64,000 bases of DNA, taken from positions 2,170,001-2,234,000 of the forward strand of contig BSBM01001445.1 of assembly GCA_027924585.1 (NCBI GenBank), written 5' to 3'. Below the pieces are notes generated by a model. The model was not told the DNA's origin. It ran no database searches and saw only the letters and a program-made list of their open reading frames with translations. Made by a program: the position numbers and the translations under genes. This document shows, in pieces, positions 1 to 11,100 of the stretch. Position 1 is the stretch's first letter, and each line of letters starts with the position of its first letter. Source of the DNA: Larix kaempferi. Taxonomy: Eukaryota; Streptophyta; Pinopsida; Pinales; Pinaceae.

Positions 1-1474
1 TTCACCTACAAAAGAAGGACTACAACATTTGTTCAAGCAACAAAATTATCTATTGAAGATAATGAAGTGCCCAGGATCTGGGAAGAATTCCATGATCGAG
101 GAGTACCAGTCGATCATGAAGATGTTTGGGATGCAGTCCCAAAGGGTAGTCTGTAGTGACTTCCAAGAGGATCTACAAGATCAAGCATGCTGCAGGTGGT
201 AGCATAGAGAGTTTTGCTCTTGTAGCCAGATACACTTCCATTAGATCCATACTTGCTCTGGCTGCAGTGATGAAGTGGAAGATACACCAGATGGATTTCA
301 AGACAACCTTCTTGAATGGTGTAGTTGAAGAAGAAGTGTATGTGGAGAAGCCACTTGGTTCTGAGACACATGAATGGTGTAGTCATATATGTGTGCAGAA
401 CTTGGTAGGATAGAGAGCTTTCTATCCAGTTTGTGCTTTACCAAGAGTGAAGCGGATTCCAACCTTTACTACAAGGTTGAGGAAGGGAATCCTGTGATTC
501 TACTCCTGTATGTGGATGACCTGTTTGTAACAGGAGATGACAGATTGATTGTTGACACACAACAGAAGCCTGCTACCGAGTTCGAGATGAAGAACTTAGG
601 GATGATGCACTATTTGTTTTTTGGCTTGGAGGTGTGGCAGAGTGCAGATGGAATCTTCCTTGGACAAGGGAAGTATGCAGTAGAGATTCTGAAGAGGTTC
701 GAGATGATGGATTGCAAGGCCATGGCCACACCTATGGCATCGAATATGAAGCTTCTTTGTGATGCTTCATTTGAGCCTGTTGATGTCTCTATGTATCGTT
801 AGATGATTGGGTCCTTGATGTACCTGACGAACACAAGACCAGATATTTGCTTTGCGATGAACACATTGAGCCAGTTCCTAACGAATCCGAGGAGTGTTCA
901 CCTGGTTGCTGTAAAGCATGTTCTGAGGTGCCTGAAGGGTACAGTGGATTATGGGCTCAAGTATGAAGCGAATCAAAATTTTAACCTACAGGGTTATGTT
1001 GATTCAGATTGGGTTGGCAGTGCTGCAGATAGGAAGAGCACATATGGATGCTACTTCAGTATGGGATCAGGTGTGATCTCTTGTTTTAGCAAGAAGCAGT
1101 CCTGCGTAGCACTGAGTACATCTGAGGCAGAGTATGTTGCAGCATGTTCAGCTAGTTGTGAGGAAGTATGGCTATGGAAGCTACTATCTGAGTTATTTGA
1201 TCTCCCGTTGGATGCTACTGGTATCTTTTGTGATAACCAGAGTTGTGTGAAGCTATCTAAGAACCCAGTGTTTCATGATAGGTCAAAACACATAGAGATC
1301 AAATATCACTCTATCAGGGATATGGTGTAGAGAGGAGACGTGAAGCTTCTGTATATTGCGATGGACGAGCAGATTGCAGATGTGCTGACGAAGCCACTAG
1401 CCAGGGTGAAGTTCGAGTAATTCAGGGAGAGGCTTGGTGTTCTTTAGATTGATGACACTTCGAGGAAAAAGTGA
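1..1474 (+). pseudogene. pol: Copia reverse transcriptase - RNase H remnant of C1
   Basis: Reverse transcriptase fingers/palm and RNase H of a copia polyprotein. Visible landmarks: ARYTSIR and FLNGVVEEEVYVE (about 226-345), an intact YVDD catalytic box at 509-520, MIGSLMYLTNTRPDICF (803 on), the RNase H segment GYVDSDW and the ADVLTKPLARVKFE tail. The frame is broken by TAG at 800-802 and 1328-1330 (each where relatives have CAG), a TAA near 1418 and a TAG near 1446. Two internal deletions, at about 210 and about 398, remove the RT segments holding the FSQKEGIDYEE and LKKALYGLKQAPRTWYG motifs seen in C2. Gag, protease and integrase are absent from the visible part. It cannot make an active enzyme. 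Confidence 0.93.
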
Positions 1475-1499
1475 TGGACACATTTGCAGAAGCCATTCC

Positions 1500-1960
1500 A
1501 AGCATGTTGGATCATTTATATTTATATGTATGTATGCATCATGTTGGATGCTGGATATGATCAGTTGGATCATTTATATGTATGTACGCATCATGTTGGA
1601 TGTTGGATATGATCGGTTGGATCATTTGTATGTATTTTGTATATGCATCATGTTGGATGGTTGGACCATGTATCTGTATATGTATCAGGTGGATACATTG
1701 TATGATCGGGTAAATCATGTATGTTGATATGTATCAGGGATGATCAGGTGGATCATGTATGATGATATGTATCAGGTAGATACTTGGTATGCATCAGGTA
1801 GATGCATTGTATGATCAGGATGATCATGGATGACGAGCTTCAGGATGTTGCTCCAGATGACATGCAGCAGGATGTTGCAGTGATGATGATCAGGATGATC
1901 ATGTGTACATCAGGATGATGTATGGTGAGTATCAGGTTGATACTCTATGGCCGTGGAACA
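1500..1960 (+). repeat. Alpha tandem array of C1
   Basis: Degenerate tandem units of about 54-58 bp, each holding TTGGATCATTTATATGTATG, a GCATCATGTTGGATGCTGG stretch and ATGATCAG or ATGATCGG. The right part grades into shorter ATCAGGTGGATAC / GATCAGGATGATCA repeats. It lies directly 3' of the pol stop, as in every other copy here. Reading frames across it give M/Y/I/W-rich peptides that are artefacts of the repeat. Confidence 0.85.
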
Positions 1961-1974
1961 GGTTGTGCAGATAA

Positions 1975-2560
1975 GCATATAATTTGTGCCCTGGGAGATT
2001 TGCAGATAGTCTTTCGAGGTTTTGCCTATGGAATGTAATTTGTACCCTAAGATATCTGGCAAATGCTCTTTTGAGGTTTTGCTTGGGAGGACATATAATT
2101 TGTGCCCTAGTAGATCTATAGATAGTCTTTCGAGGTTTTTCCTATGGCATGTAATTTGTACCCTGGGATATCTGGCAGATGCTCTTTAGAGGTTTTGTCC
2201 TATGGCATGTAATTTGTGCCTTGGGAGATCCGATAGGTTGAACCGTGTGCTCGTAATCAGTCCTGGGATGCTCTTTCGAGGTTTTGCCATGACCACATGT
2301 AATTTGTGCCTTGGGAGATCCTATAGGTTGATCCTTGTGCTCATAATCAGTCCTGGGATGCTCTTTCGAGGTTTTATGGTGAAGACATGTAATTTGTGCC
2401 CTGCGATATCCAATAGGTTGAGCCTTGTGCTCGTAATCAGTCCTAGGATTCTCTTTCAAGTTTTTTTGGTGGGGTCACATGTAATAAGTCCTGGAGATCT
2501 AGACAGGATGAAAAAGGCCTCAGATGCTCTTTAGAGTTCTTGCTAGTCAAGAGACTCTTT
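1975..2560 (+). repeat. Beta tandem array of C1
   Basis: Variable units of about 56-90 bp sharing CATGTAATTTGTGCCCTGGG, GAGATC and TCTTTCGAGGTTTTG. Later units insert TGTGCTCGTAATCAGTCCTG. The array lies between alpha and the purine tract. Bases 2561-2831 follow with a non-repetitive block conserved in C2, C3, C4 and C5 (GGTGGTGGGCCTACA, then GATGATGATGA), ending in AATAGGGAGTG next to the LTR. Confidence 0.85.
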
Positions 2561-2831
2561 TAAGGTTTTGTGACGCACATAATAAGCCCTGATATTTCCA
2601 TAGTATGGCCAGTGATGATGAAGACCTGTAGGTGGTGGGCCTACATCCAGTATGAAAAAGGACTGGCTCTATAGAACTTCCTATGACGAGTAGATTCAGA
2701 GATTGATTGAGATAGCAGCAACAGTGACGATGATGATGAATCGATGACGATTATCCAGTGACAATGATCCATAGAAGAATACTTGTGCTAGAAGACTTGT
2801 GTCGAGAAATATCTTCCTAGTTAATAGGGAG

Positions 2832-3477
2832 TGTTGATGTATATGTAACTTTGGAATGTATTTCACATATATGTATATTATTTTCCTATAAAGATGTTAT
2901 TATTCCTCTATACGGAAGTGTCGTCATTTATATTGTAAGTGTCATAACTTATACTTGATGGGTTATTAGACCACCTTGTTGGGGTCGGCCCTGTATAAGT
3001 CATGTGGGTCAAAGGGTTATTAGACCACCCTATTGGGGGTCGACCATGTGGGTCAAAGGGTTATTAGACCACCCTAGTGGGGGTCGGCCCAGTCACCATT
3101 ATGTTAAGTGGTTAAGTTGAGGCCGACCTAGTTGAGTAAAGGTCAAGTCAAGTTATTGTATAAATAGAGAGTGTGTCTCTCTCATTTTACACATTCTATT
3201 CTCTCACTCACACTTGGGAGAGTGACGCACTTGTGGAGGAGGAGGCTCTGCTGCTAGGAGAAGACTATCTCTTGTATTCTGGTTGTATCATTCCTCTATC
3301 TATCTCTGATGAAGTTATTAGGGTTTTTCACCTTTATGGTTTTCCCCAAGTAAACTCTGTGTCTCTTGTGTGCTTGCATTATTGTGTCCATGGTTGATAA
3401 GCTGTAGATTTGTTGTACATGTTGTTCTCTCAGTTAAGATCCTAGATCAAATTGTAGTAAATTCTGAAAATTTAACA
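2832..3477 (+). repeat. 3' LTR of C1
   Basis: 646 bp from TGTTGATGTATATG to AAATTTAACA. U3 holds three copies of GGGTTATTAGACCACC (starting near 2960, 3014 and 3058), a hallmark of the C1/C4/C5 subfamily. A TATA box, TATAAATAGAG, lies at about 3159. The R/U5 part holds GGGTTTTTCACC and TTTTCCCCAAG, conserved in all LTRs of this family. Confidence 0.93.
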
Positions 3478-4241
3478 CTCTTAAAATATAATGTAGGCTG
3501 CAGCACCTACCACCGCCGCTGAGGATTTGGGGGTCGAACCCATCCAAGTTCCATCTAAAGGAATCATCTTGGAAAAGGCTGACAGCATGCACCATCTTTT
3601 TGAAGAAGATAAGATCAACCAGATTTGCAGCAGAAGATCCGACTTGGAAAAGAATATGGAGAGGATTTAGGGCTGTGATTCTTTTGGTCCCTTAGGCTGA
3701 TCAACCTCGTGGACGTTATTAAAATCTTTCATTCATTCATTCTTCTAGCCACGTGATCACATGCAACACGTGATTCAACACCTTTGTTAGCCAGCTCATC
3801 TCCAGTTATGCAAAATCTACAGTCGGTACAGATGATATCTTTGACCATTATCCCACCATATTGTGATAATTATCCTTCCCCATCCATAACATCCAATTCA
3901 ATTCACCAATACTGTGATAAATACTAAAGCATGATACCTGGTATCGCAACAAAATGAAATCTTCGGGAAGTCATGGCACTCTTCTTTACTGCCTTAGTTC
4001 CGTTTCCTTTGTTGTTTTATCATAAATACTTGAGTCATATGGTCGCTCTCTTCATGATATATGATCATTTCGACAACATTTCCCTGAAAAATCCTCACCA
4101 CACCATGATATATGGGCATTTCGAGCACTATCGAAGCCCCAAGACCAGGATTTGTCACTAATGTGACTCATAGCTTCTAGTGGGAGCAAAAAATAATGTA
4201 TAGCTTCTAGTTGAAGAAAAAATAAAGTCTGTAAATTCTCT
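3478..4241. other. Unassigned DNA between C1 and the M units
   Basis: No supported gene. Bases 3498-3669 read openly on the plus strand for about 57 codons (AAPTTAAEDLGVEPIQ near the start) and end at TAG; the block is preceded by ATGTAG, an acceptor-like site, so it could be an exon relic, but I do not recognise it. Bases 3811-3925 are an inverted copy of about 13190-13300. A short tract of GTGATAA/ATCACA repeats surrounds it. Confidence 0.4.
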
Positions 4242-4580
4242 GTAGTAGAAGAGTCTGTGTTTGTGAGCTCAAGCTCGTAGTACTGAAATGTATTAAGAGC
4301 CCAAGCTCTATAAAAGGTGAAAGATTGAAGTAACTTTCATCTATGTGTAATGCAGCGAAGCTGCACTGTTTTAACCCAGAATAACTTCTACTGATTTTTA
4401 TGTAGTCTACTTAGTAAGAAATTTTTTAATATAAATCCGGTAGTAGAAGATACTGTGTTTGTGAGCTCAAGTTCGTAGTCGTGAAACGTATTAAGAGCCC
4501 AAGCTCTGTAAAATTTGAAAGATCGAAGTAAATTTGCCAGGAATATTAACTTCTACTGATTTTTATTTCTTAATAATAAA
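4242..4580 (+). repeat. Direct repeat with TATA-like and hairpin motifs
   Basis: A block starting TAGTAGAAGA at 4242 recurs at 4441 (offset 199 bp). Both copies contain GTGTTTGTGAGCTCAAG, TATTAAGAGCCCAAGCTCT and AAGATTGAAGTAA-type sequence. The first copy has CTATAAAAGG at about 4309 followed by GCAGCGAAGCTGC, a 6-bp-stem hairpin at about 4354-4368. This looks like a duplicated core-promoter fragment, possibly from an LTR, but no matching element is visible. Confidence 0.7.
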
Positions 4581-4770
4581 TCTGTAACAGAACATTTCAA
4601 TTTCCAGGTATTTATATTTTTATCTAATTTAATCTATAATAGAACATTTCAATTCCCAGGTATGTATATTATTCAAACCATAAATCTAGTTTTCAATTTC
4701 CAAGTGTTTATATTATTCAAACCATAGATCTGTAACCATAAATCTAGTTTTCATTTGCCAGGTATTTATA
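4581..4770 (+). repeat. Short degenerate tandem repeat
   Basis: Four loose copies of TTTCAATTTCCAGGTATTTA separated by ATTCAAACCATAAATCT-type spacers. The last copy runs into TATATATTTATGAAATAAAACC, where the shared start of the M units begins, so this array abuts or overlaps the left limit of unit MA. Confidence 0.6.
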
Positions 4771-5296
4771 TATTTATGAAATAAAACCCTGCAACCCTTC
4801 TTTTCCTTCCCACATGTTTAAGTTTTAACTGTCGATTTATCTTGATCCTGCGGATGAGATTACACTGGGTGAATTAAATGAAGTTTAGCTTGTTCGTTTT
4901 CCCCTCTACCATTTTTAAAAATTGCAATTAGGCTCCTAACAACGATTTTCACCTTGTTCAACAAAAATTGAAGTCATAGTCATTGATCCAACTAATCCAT
5001 AATGATAAGTTGTTTAGATTTGACATCAAATCATAGTAACGTGATATAATTAAAATTGTACTCCATCTTAATCCAAATTTGGTTGGTGCATGCTATATGT
5101 TATTTCGTTACAGATATGATAATTGCATTTCTCAAACAGAAATGTTTTAATCATGGCAATTCATTACAGTTAATCATTATGGGATCTTTATTGCTCTTCT
5201 TAAACATATTTAAGACCAATATGGTCAATTTGTTAGTTGTCATATTCCATAGAAAAAGTCTTCTTATTCAATTTCCAGAGATTTCTTGTGAACAAT

Positions 5297-5674
5297 ATGC
5301 GGAAAAGTCACAAAATTTCTTCAATCAGATTTTGTGGCAAGAATGAACTTCAGCCTCTTCAATATCATGAACCTCTATCGCCACCTTTTAAAGCCGATGT
5401 TTTGGATGATAGCATTGGTAGTGAAAAAGAAGACTCTGAGATTCAATCCATGTATATACGACTCCCTCAGAGTAAGAGAAGGAAGATCACTAAGAAACAT
5501 GTTGATCGAGATAATACAGTCATCTGGGATTTTATAATTAATCAAGTGCCTGTGACTCCACCAATTCCCTTGAAGGAAGGACAAGTGGCCGATTTTTCGA
5601 TTTTTGAGGACAATGTTGTTGATCATCATGAATCTTCTAAGAAGCATCTTTCAACTTCTATCACAGATAGCTAG
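5297..5674 (+). CDS. Hypothetical short protein of unit MA
   Basis: Open frame of 125 residues from ATG at 5297, chosen because unit MB has a matching short first exon-like start at 8117. The frame stays open upstream to 5237. The product is basic at its N-terminus and acidic later, with a KRRKITKK cluster that could act as a nuclear-type basic patch. No domain is recognised. It lies where MB carries its much longer frame, so it is probably what remains after an internal deletion rather than a separate gene. Confidence 0.35.
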   Translation: MRKSHKISSIRFCGKNELQPLQYHEPLSPPFKADVLDDSIGSEKEDSEIQSMYIRLPQSKRRKITKKHVDRDNTVIWDFIINQVPVTPPIPLKEGQVADFSIFEDNVVDHHESSKKHLSTSITDS

Positions 5675-5809
5675 TGGATTGCCGGAATCTTCCACAGTTT
5701 GTTACAGGTTACTTCCCGGAAACCATGTGATGAAAATATTTTGCGAATTTTGTGAAAATATTGTTGGTATTAGTCGCTCCTAAGGATGCCTTTTTGTTTC
5801 GATTTGTAA

Positions 5810-6180
5810 TCCCTGTTTTATGGGAAGTCTATCTTTTGTAACTATTTTTGTAATTATTATTTAAAGGGTAGAGGGGAGAAAATCAGCAAAAGAAGACCAG
5901 AGAAACTCTGATTGATGCAGAGATTATAATTTTTTGCAACTTTGAAGTAATACAGTTAGTCCTTCCCTTCATTCCTCTTTTGTTAATTGATCAAATTTCT
6001 TTGATGAATGTTGATTTTCACTTCAGATTATTTATGGAAACTGTTTAATTTTTTCAATCAATAATCCATACATTGATCTACTGTAGTTTGGATATGTCTT
6101 TACTCATGATCTGTGTGTCTTTTATGTTTTAAGTGAATTTATTTAATTAAAACATTTATCTATTTATGCAAATGATTAAC
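5810..6180 (+). repeat. Family M 3' block, copy 1
   Basis: Homologous to 11795-12165. Both contain TTTGTAAC, TGTAATTATTATTTAAAGGG, GAGGAGAAAATCAGC-like sequence, TCAAATTTCTTTGAT and TGTTGATTTTCACTT. It follows the reading frame in both units and behaves like a 3' untranslated region. Similarity is interrupted only by small indels. Confidence 0.8.
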
Positions 6181-6464
6181 ATATTAAATTAATAAATTCA
6201 TGTTAATTTTTCAATTAGCATTCCAGCTAGTAATAGGGTAATCTTGCATGTGCCTAATGATCCTTAAAACTACTATCAGTGAATTTTCATTTCCTGATTG
6301 TGTTGTGGTTAAACCCGCATTAGTAATCATGCTATACTCAATGTGCCAAATCAAATAAAAATTAGTAACCTCGCTATACTCAATGTGCCAAATCAAATAT
6401 GCCATGTGTCACAATATGAACGTTCCATGTGTCACTCTAGGATACTAGATATTAACATTATAAC

Positions 6465-6985
6465 AAAAAAATTTATAGATGTTTTGCTTTAAAGACTTTG
6501 TTGGCAAGTAGAAAAATTCTAAGAGAAAGAGCGGTCGTTCTTTCTTGAAGGTGTTCTAATTTTACAATTCCCTCCTAAATGAAGGGTCGATCGACCCTTC
6601 TTATTCCCAATATTCCTTTTAGACTAGTTCGACACTGCAATAAGGGTCAGTCAATCCTTCTTGTGTTCTCCATTATGGCTATAGATGTATGGCTGTATAA
6701 AGGTATTGACAATTCACTACGAAAAGAAGGGGTGAGCGATCCTTCTTGTCAAAAAATGTAAGTCAGGACAAATGGTGTTCTATTTGTACAATTCCCTCGT
6801 AATTGAAGGATCAGCCAACCCTTCTTATTCCCCATAATATTTTCATAATATTTTGACAGTTTAAGAAGGGTTGGTCGATCCTTCTTGTGTTCCCCATTAT
6901 GGATATAGCTGAATTGCTGGATAAAGTTTTTCACAAATAACTATGAAAAGAAGGGGCGGTCGATCCTTCTTCAATAATTGCGGTC
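6465..6985 (+). repeat. Block X of unit MA: palindrome modules
   Basis: Two tandem modules of about 230-260 bp, each with TACAATTCCCTC, GACACTGCAA and TTCTCCATTATGG anchors. They hold repeated perfect or near-perfect palindromes built on GAAGGGTCG...CGACCCTTC. The copy at about 6582-6601 is a perfect 20-bp palindrome. Others lie at about 6646, 6728, 6808, 6868 and 6952. Confidence 0.8.
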
Positions 6986-6989
6986 TTTT

Positions 6990-7170
6990 ACATATGCAAC
7001 CCGCAACCCACAATTGCGGATTGTGGGAAGAATCTTAAAATAGTTTTGCGCTAGACGTTTCCATAACCTGCAACCCGCAATTATGGATTGCGGGAAGAGT
7101 CTCAAAATAGTTTTGCACTTTGTGTTTCCGCAACACGCAACCCGCAATTGTGGATTGCGAATTCTGGAAA
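6990..7170 (+). repeat. Block Y: GC-palindromes in AT-rich DNA
   Basis: Three tandem copies of a unit reading GCAACCCGCAATT...GGATTGCGGGAA with AAAATAGTTTTGC between. The core AACCCGCAATTGCGGATTGCGGG is self-complementary and could form a hairpin. Further copies lie at about 7595-7790 (inside MB) and 21150-21310 (MC), the latter split from 13830-13846 by C2. Confidence 0.75.
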
Positions 7171-8116
7171 GAATGTATATATTTATGAAATAAAACCTCG
7201 CAACCCTTCTTTTCCTTTCTACTTGTTTAATTTTTAACTATCGATTTGTCTTGATCCTCCAGATGAGATTAAATAGGGTGATTTAAATGAAGTTTAGCTT
7301 GTACGTTTTCCCCTCTACCATTTTTTAAAATTGCAATTAGGCTATGTTGTAGGAACAACATTTCCCATGTTCTAATGGAACACGGGAGCCCCAAGATTTT
7401 TAATGCAAAGGTAATGTTTTAAATTACTTTATCATTATGGGGGTTTCATCCTTATGCTTATTTGGATTTGATTAGAATTTTCCCTTTGAAAATTTCTATT
7501 TTTTTTACTGTTTTAATGAAGTTGCGGGAATCTTTGAGTTTTTCCACCAAGTTGTTTTCATCCCGCAAGCTTGTCATTTCTTTTTGGAAGTGTTGCCATC
7601 CCCCAACCCACAAATTTCTTATTGCGGGAAGACTTTGTAAATAGATTTTGAACTTTTTGTTCTCGCAACCTGCAACCCACATTTGTGCATTGCGGATTGC
7701 GGGATCCTTTTGATTGTTTGTTTTCTAAGTTGTGATCCCACAACTCGCAACCCGCAATTGCGGATTGTGGGAACAATGTACATAGTTCCAAAATAAAACT
7801 CCCACAACTTGGCCTCGCATCCCGCAAGGTTTAATCTCATGTGTTGATTCATTTTCATCCTACGGTCTAGATTTGGCTCGTCGAAAAGCAATAAATATGT
7901 GAATTTCCCTATTTTTCCTTATCATTTTAGATTTTGGAGATACCTTGCTACTTGAATTTTACTGTGAAGTTTTTACCAGGTGTCGGTTTCCCATTACTTT
8001 CAGCTAAAACAGGTTGGTTTTCATCATTCCTCTTATTCAGTTATTTATTGTTTCGAGATTTTGAATTGTTTTTTATTTTTGTTCATTCGTTTATTAGAAA
8101 ACCTCGAGTTTCAAAC

Positions 8117-11100
8117 ATGTCGTGCAATACATGTTGTAAAACTCCTCAGAAGTATTTATTGAACAAAGACCCAAATTTTGGTATTTTCTCGGACACTAGT
8201 GATAAAATCTCTTAAACCTATCAGATAGACTGGTCCAAAATTTACTCAATTTTTGATAATGATGACCTATCAGACATTCAGAATGACCAGCTGGCGTATG
8301 AGAAAATTAGGAATTCCTAGCTTCATGCCATTGCTTCCAGACCCACTATCTTTCCTTATACTAATGCGGTTAAATGGATTGTGAACCACGCTAACCCTAA
8401 AGACCAGTCATTTAGTGACAATGCAGGGTCACAATTGGATACCTTCCGCCCTAAGGTTTTCATTAGAGCTTATGCTCTTAAACCATTTATGCGACCCATT
8501 GACGTTGAGTTCATAGAATCCTCTAAGACCAGGTACAATTTTAACGAAATGTTGAAGTCATGGATGAATAAACCTAATAGTTTCATCCCTAGGGATGATA
8601 ACTTGTACCTGGTTTCTTGGTTTAGAGAACTTGATTCCCTATTGGATGCCATGCTATGTAGACTGTATGGTCTCCCAAACTGTTCTGTATTTAAAGATGA
8701 GTGGGCTCCTATATCCCATCATGTTCTAACAACTCGTGAGTCATTCCCTTGGTCATCTATCTTGTCTTTTGAACTCAAAAGACCATTCAAGCATATCAGA
8801 AGGCACCGATGAGGAAGCCACATTTCTTCTTTTCATCTCTTATCATTGATATATTTTGTGCAGAATTCCAATATCCCAACATGGGATGGAATTGGACTCC
8901 ATCAGCTCCTCCTTTCCATATTTATCATTGAGCATTATGGGAGAACAATTATATGCCTTTGATATATGAAATTTGTGATCACTTCCTTGGAAGTATTTAC
9001 TTCAAAATATTCAGAGAGTAGGCTCCTGCTTTCTCAGTTGATGCCAGAATCTTCATTGCCATAATTGTTGACTGGTATGTGTGTGAATCCTTCTCATATG
9101 TCGGAGTTTGGGGAAGCAGTATTGTACATCTGCTACCCAGGATAGTTCCTGACAGATTGGTCATTGAAGAGGTCTCCTATCAAACTGTTACCGATGGTGT
9201 GTATTTAAATCTATCTGGTCCTAAGAGGAAGGCGTGGCCTAAGTTCCCCTTGAACCTTGGGCCACTGGCCATCCCAACTTCAACTTGGGCTATAGTATTG
9301 GGTGACAAAATTGATGCTTTAAAATTGGGTTATGCTGCCAAAAGAATACATGATCCTAAAGGGTTTCTGGATGCCCATTTCAAGCAAAACCATGTGAAGG
9401 GTGGATATGTTCATGAAGAAGTTATTGATGAATCCATCTATCGGGGAGTAAATGCCTTTTCTGAAGTCTTGACAAGGGCTAAGAGTAAAGATGAACAGAA
9501 CCCTATCATGCAATATCAACATGAGCTTAAGACTACACTTTTGAGCTATAGATCAATGGAACTAAAGCTCATTGTGCAAGCAAGAAATGATAGAGAGGAG
9601 AAAGAAGCTCATAAAGAAGCTACTCCACTAATGGTTACCTATAGTGAAGGGGATGAAGGCAAAGGTCTAATGGAAGATGCTCTAGAGGTAAAGACTGTTG
9701 AAAAAATGAAGGTATTGATACAAGCATCATAGCGATAAAAGCAGAAGTTAGCTCAGAGGACTTCGATGCTACACACTCAAGTAGTTGCAGCTGCTAAGCT
9801 TACTACTGATACTCAAGTGACTGTTGTAGTTACTCAGAATTGTGATGATCAAGTGATGGCTATTACCAAGACAACCAAAAGACATAAAACTCAGACTTCT
9901 GCATCTCAAATCCCTATCTTAAATATTATTGACAGTGATGTTGAATATGAGGTATATTCTTATGTGCCTGTGATTGAGGAAGTAACTCAAACTTCACAAC
10001 CAATTACAGATTTATTGAATGTTATTGAAGTGGACGATTCTGTCCCAAACCATTAGTTTCTTGAAACTACCCCTACTGCTGACACCACAACCTCAACACT
10101 TCTACTTTCATCTATTCAAATTCTTTCAACTATGTCATCTAGGGTAACAACTCCATTCCCCATATCCCAGCTTTTCCATACTCTAACTACCATCACTGCT
10201 CCATTCCCAGCCAGCTCGGTTCCACTTTTTATTTTTCCATCTACTATTGTAGAGATCCATTTTTTTGCTGTCCCTCTGCAATCATCTCCATTCATTTTAT
10301 CACCACCAGCTGCTGATGAGAAGACTCCAGTTCATCCTTCTTCATTACCAGCTGATGATATCCAAGTTCCACTTTCTAAATCCTTCACTTCAATTCCTTC
10401 CCCAACTTCTGTACCGACAGTTATTCAAAATATCCCTTCCACCCCAACTACTTTCCAAAGAACTATGTCTATGCCTGCTCCTACCACTACTCAGACATCT
10501 TCATTGATTTCAACAGTAAATGTGACCTCATCATTTACTGAAATGGTAGCTGAGTTTGAAGAAGACATTATAGCCCCTCTTGGGGATTACTTCTATAGCA
10601 TAGCTTCTGAGGCAGTGGTAAGAAAAGGTAAGAAGAGAAGCAGGGATCAAGGTGGATTGGAGGCACCTACTCTTAATCAAATAATTTGGACCAAGCAGTC
10701 TGATGACATATAGCGAGAAGCATTGGATGCTGCTACAACCATGGGTGCATTTGCAGGTGAAAACTATGATTCAGTGACAACAATGAATAGGGAGATTGAT
10801 TTAAATAAAGAAGAGCTAAAGAATCTTGAAGAGAAATTGGCCAAAACCAATGAGGAACATGAATCTTATGTTACTGATCTCAAGAAGGTATTTTAAGATA
10901 TGTTAGAAGATCTGCAGTTGAAAAATACCTCTCTCCAGGTTAAATTACATGATGCAGAAGTTGTAAATGCTACCAATACACAAAGGATAGTTGTGCTAGA
11001 AAAACAATGTGAGGATGCAACTGCAAGTGCAACCCCCTCTGCATTGTATGGGTTTTTCCAGCTGGAGTTTAAGGATTTGGCCATTCAAGTCAATGATGAA

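Larger units (their letters stand above)
1..3477 (+). mobile_element. C1: Ty1/copia element, 3' part only (deleted subfamily)
   Basis: The window opens inside this element, so its 5' LTR is not visible. Order seen: broken RT and RNase H reading frame, alpha tandem array, beta tandem array, a conserved block rich in GATGATGA, a purine tract and a 646-bp LTR. The first bases match C4 at about 51325 and C5 at about 61580, and it shares the RT deletion junction at about 398 with both, and the one at about 210 with C5. This places it in the non-autonomous subfamily. The TSD cannot be tested because the left end is missing; the five bases after the LTR are CTCTT. Confidence 0.9.
4755..7169 (+). mobile_element. 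Unit MA of repeat family M (internally deleted)
   Basis: Family M is defined here by blocks that recur in the same order three times. Block Z: TTTATGAAATAAAACC ... TTTTCCCCTCTACC, at 4763, 7170 and 21310. Block W: about 4970-5280 and 21520-21800. Then a reading frame, a 3' block (5810-6180 and 11795-12165), block V (TACTCAATGTGCCAAATCAAA) and block X (palindromes). MA is the short version: Z, W, a 126-codon open frame, 3' block, V, X, and then GC-palindrome block Y leading into the next unit. MA and MB are head to tail, as expected if X-Y-Z is an LTR and two elements were fused by recombination. That model is inference; no PBS, TSD or polymerase was found. Confidence 0.6.

Noticed and set aside
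3498-3669. Exon of a host gene
   Set aside because: A 57-codon open stretch with an acceptor-like AG but no recognisable domain and no second exon; kept only as a remark.
5056-5346. 96-codon frame as a membrane protein gene
   Set aside because: Its sequence is block W, which is present but not open in the same way in unit MC (21548-21814); the hydrophobic look follows from AT-rich DNA.
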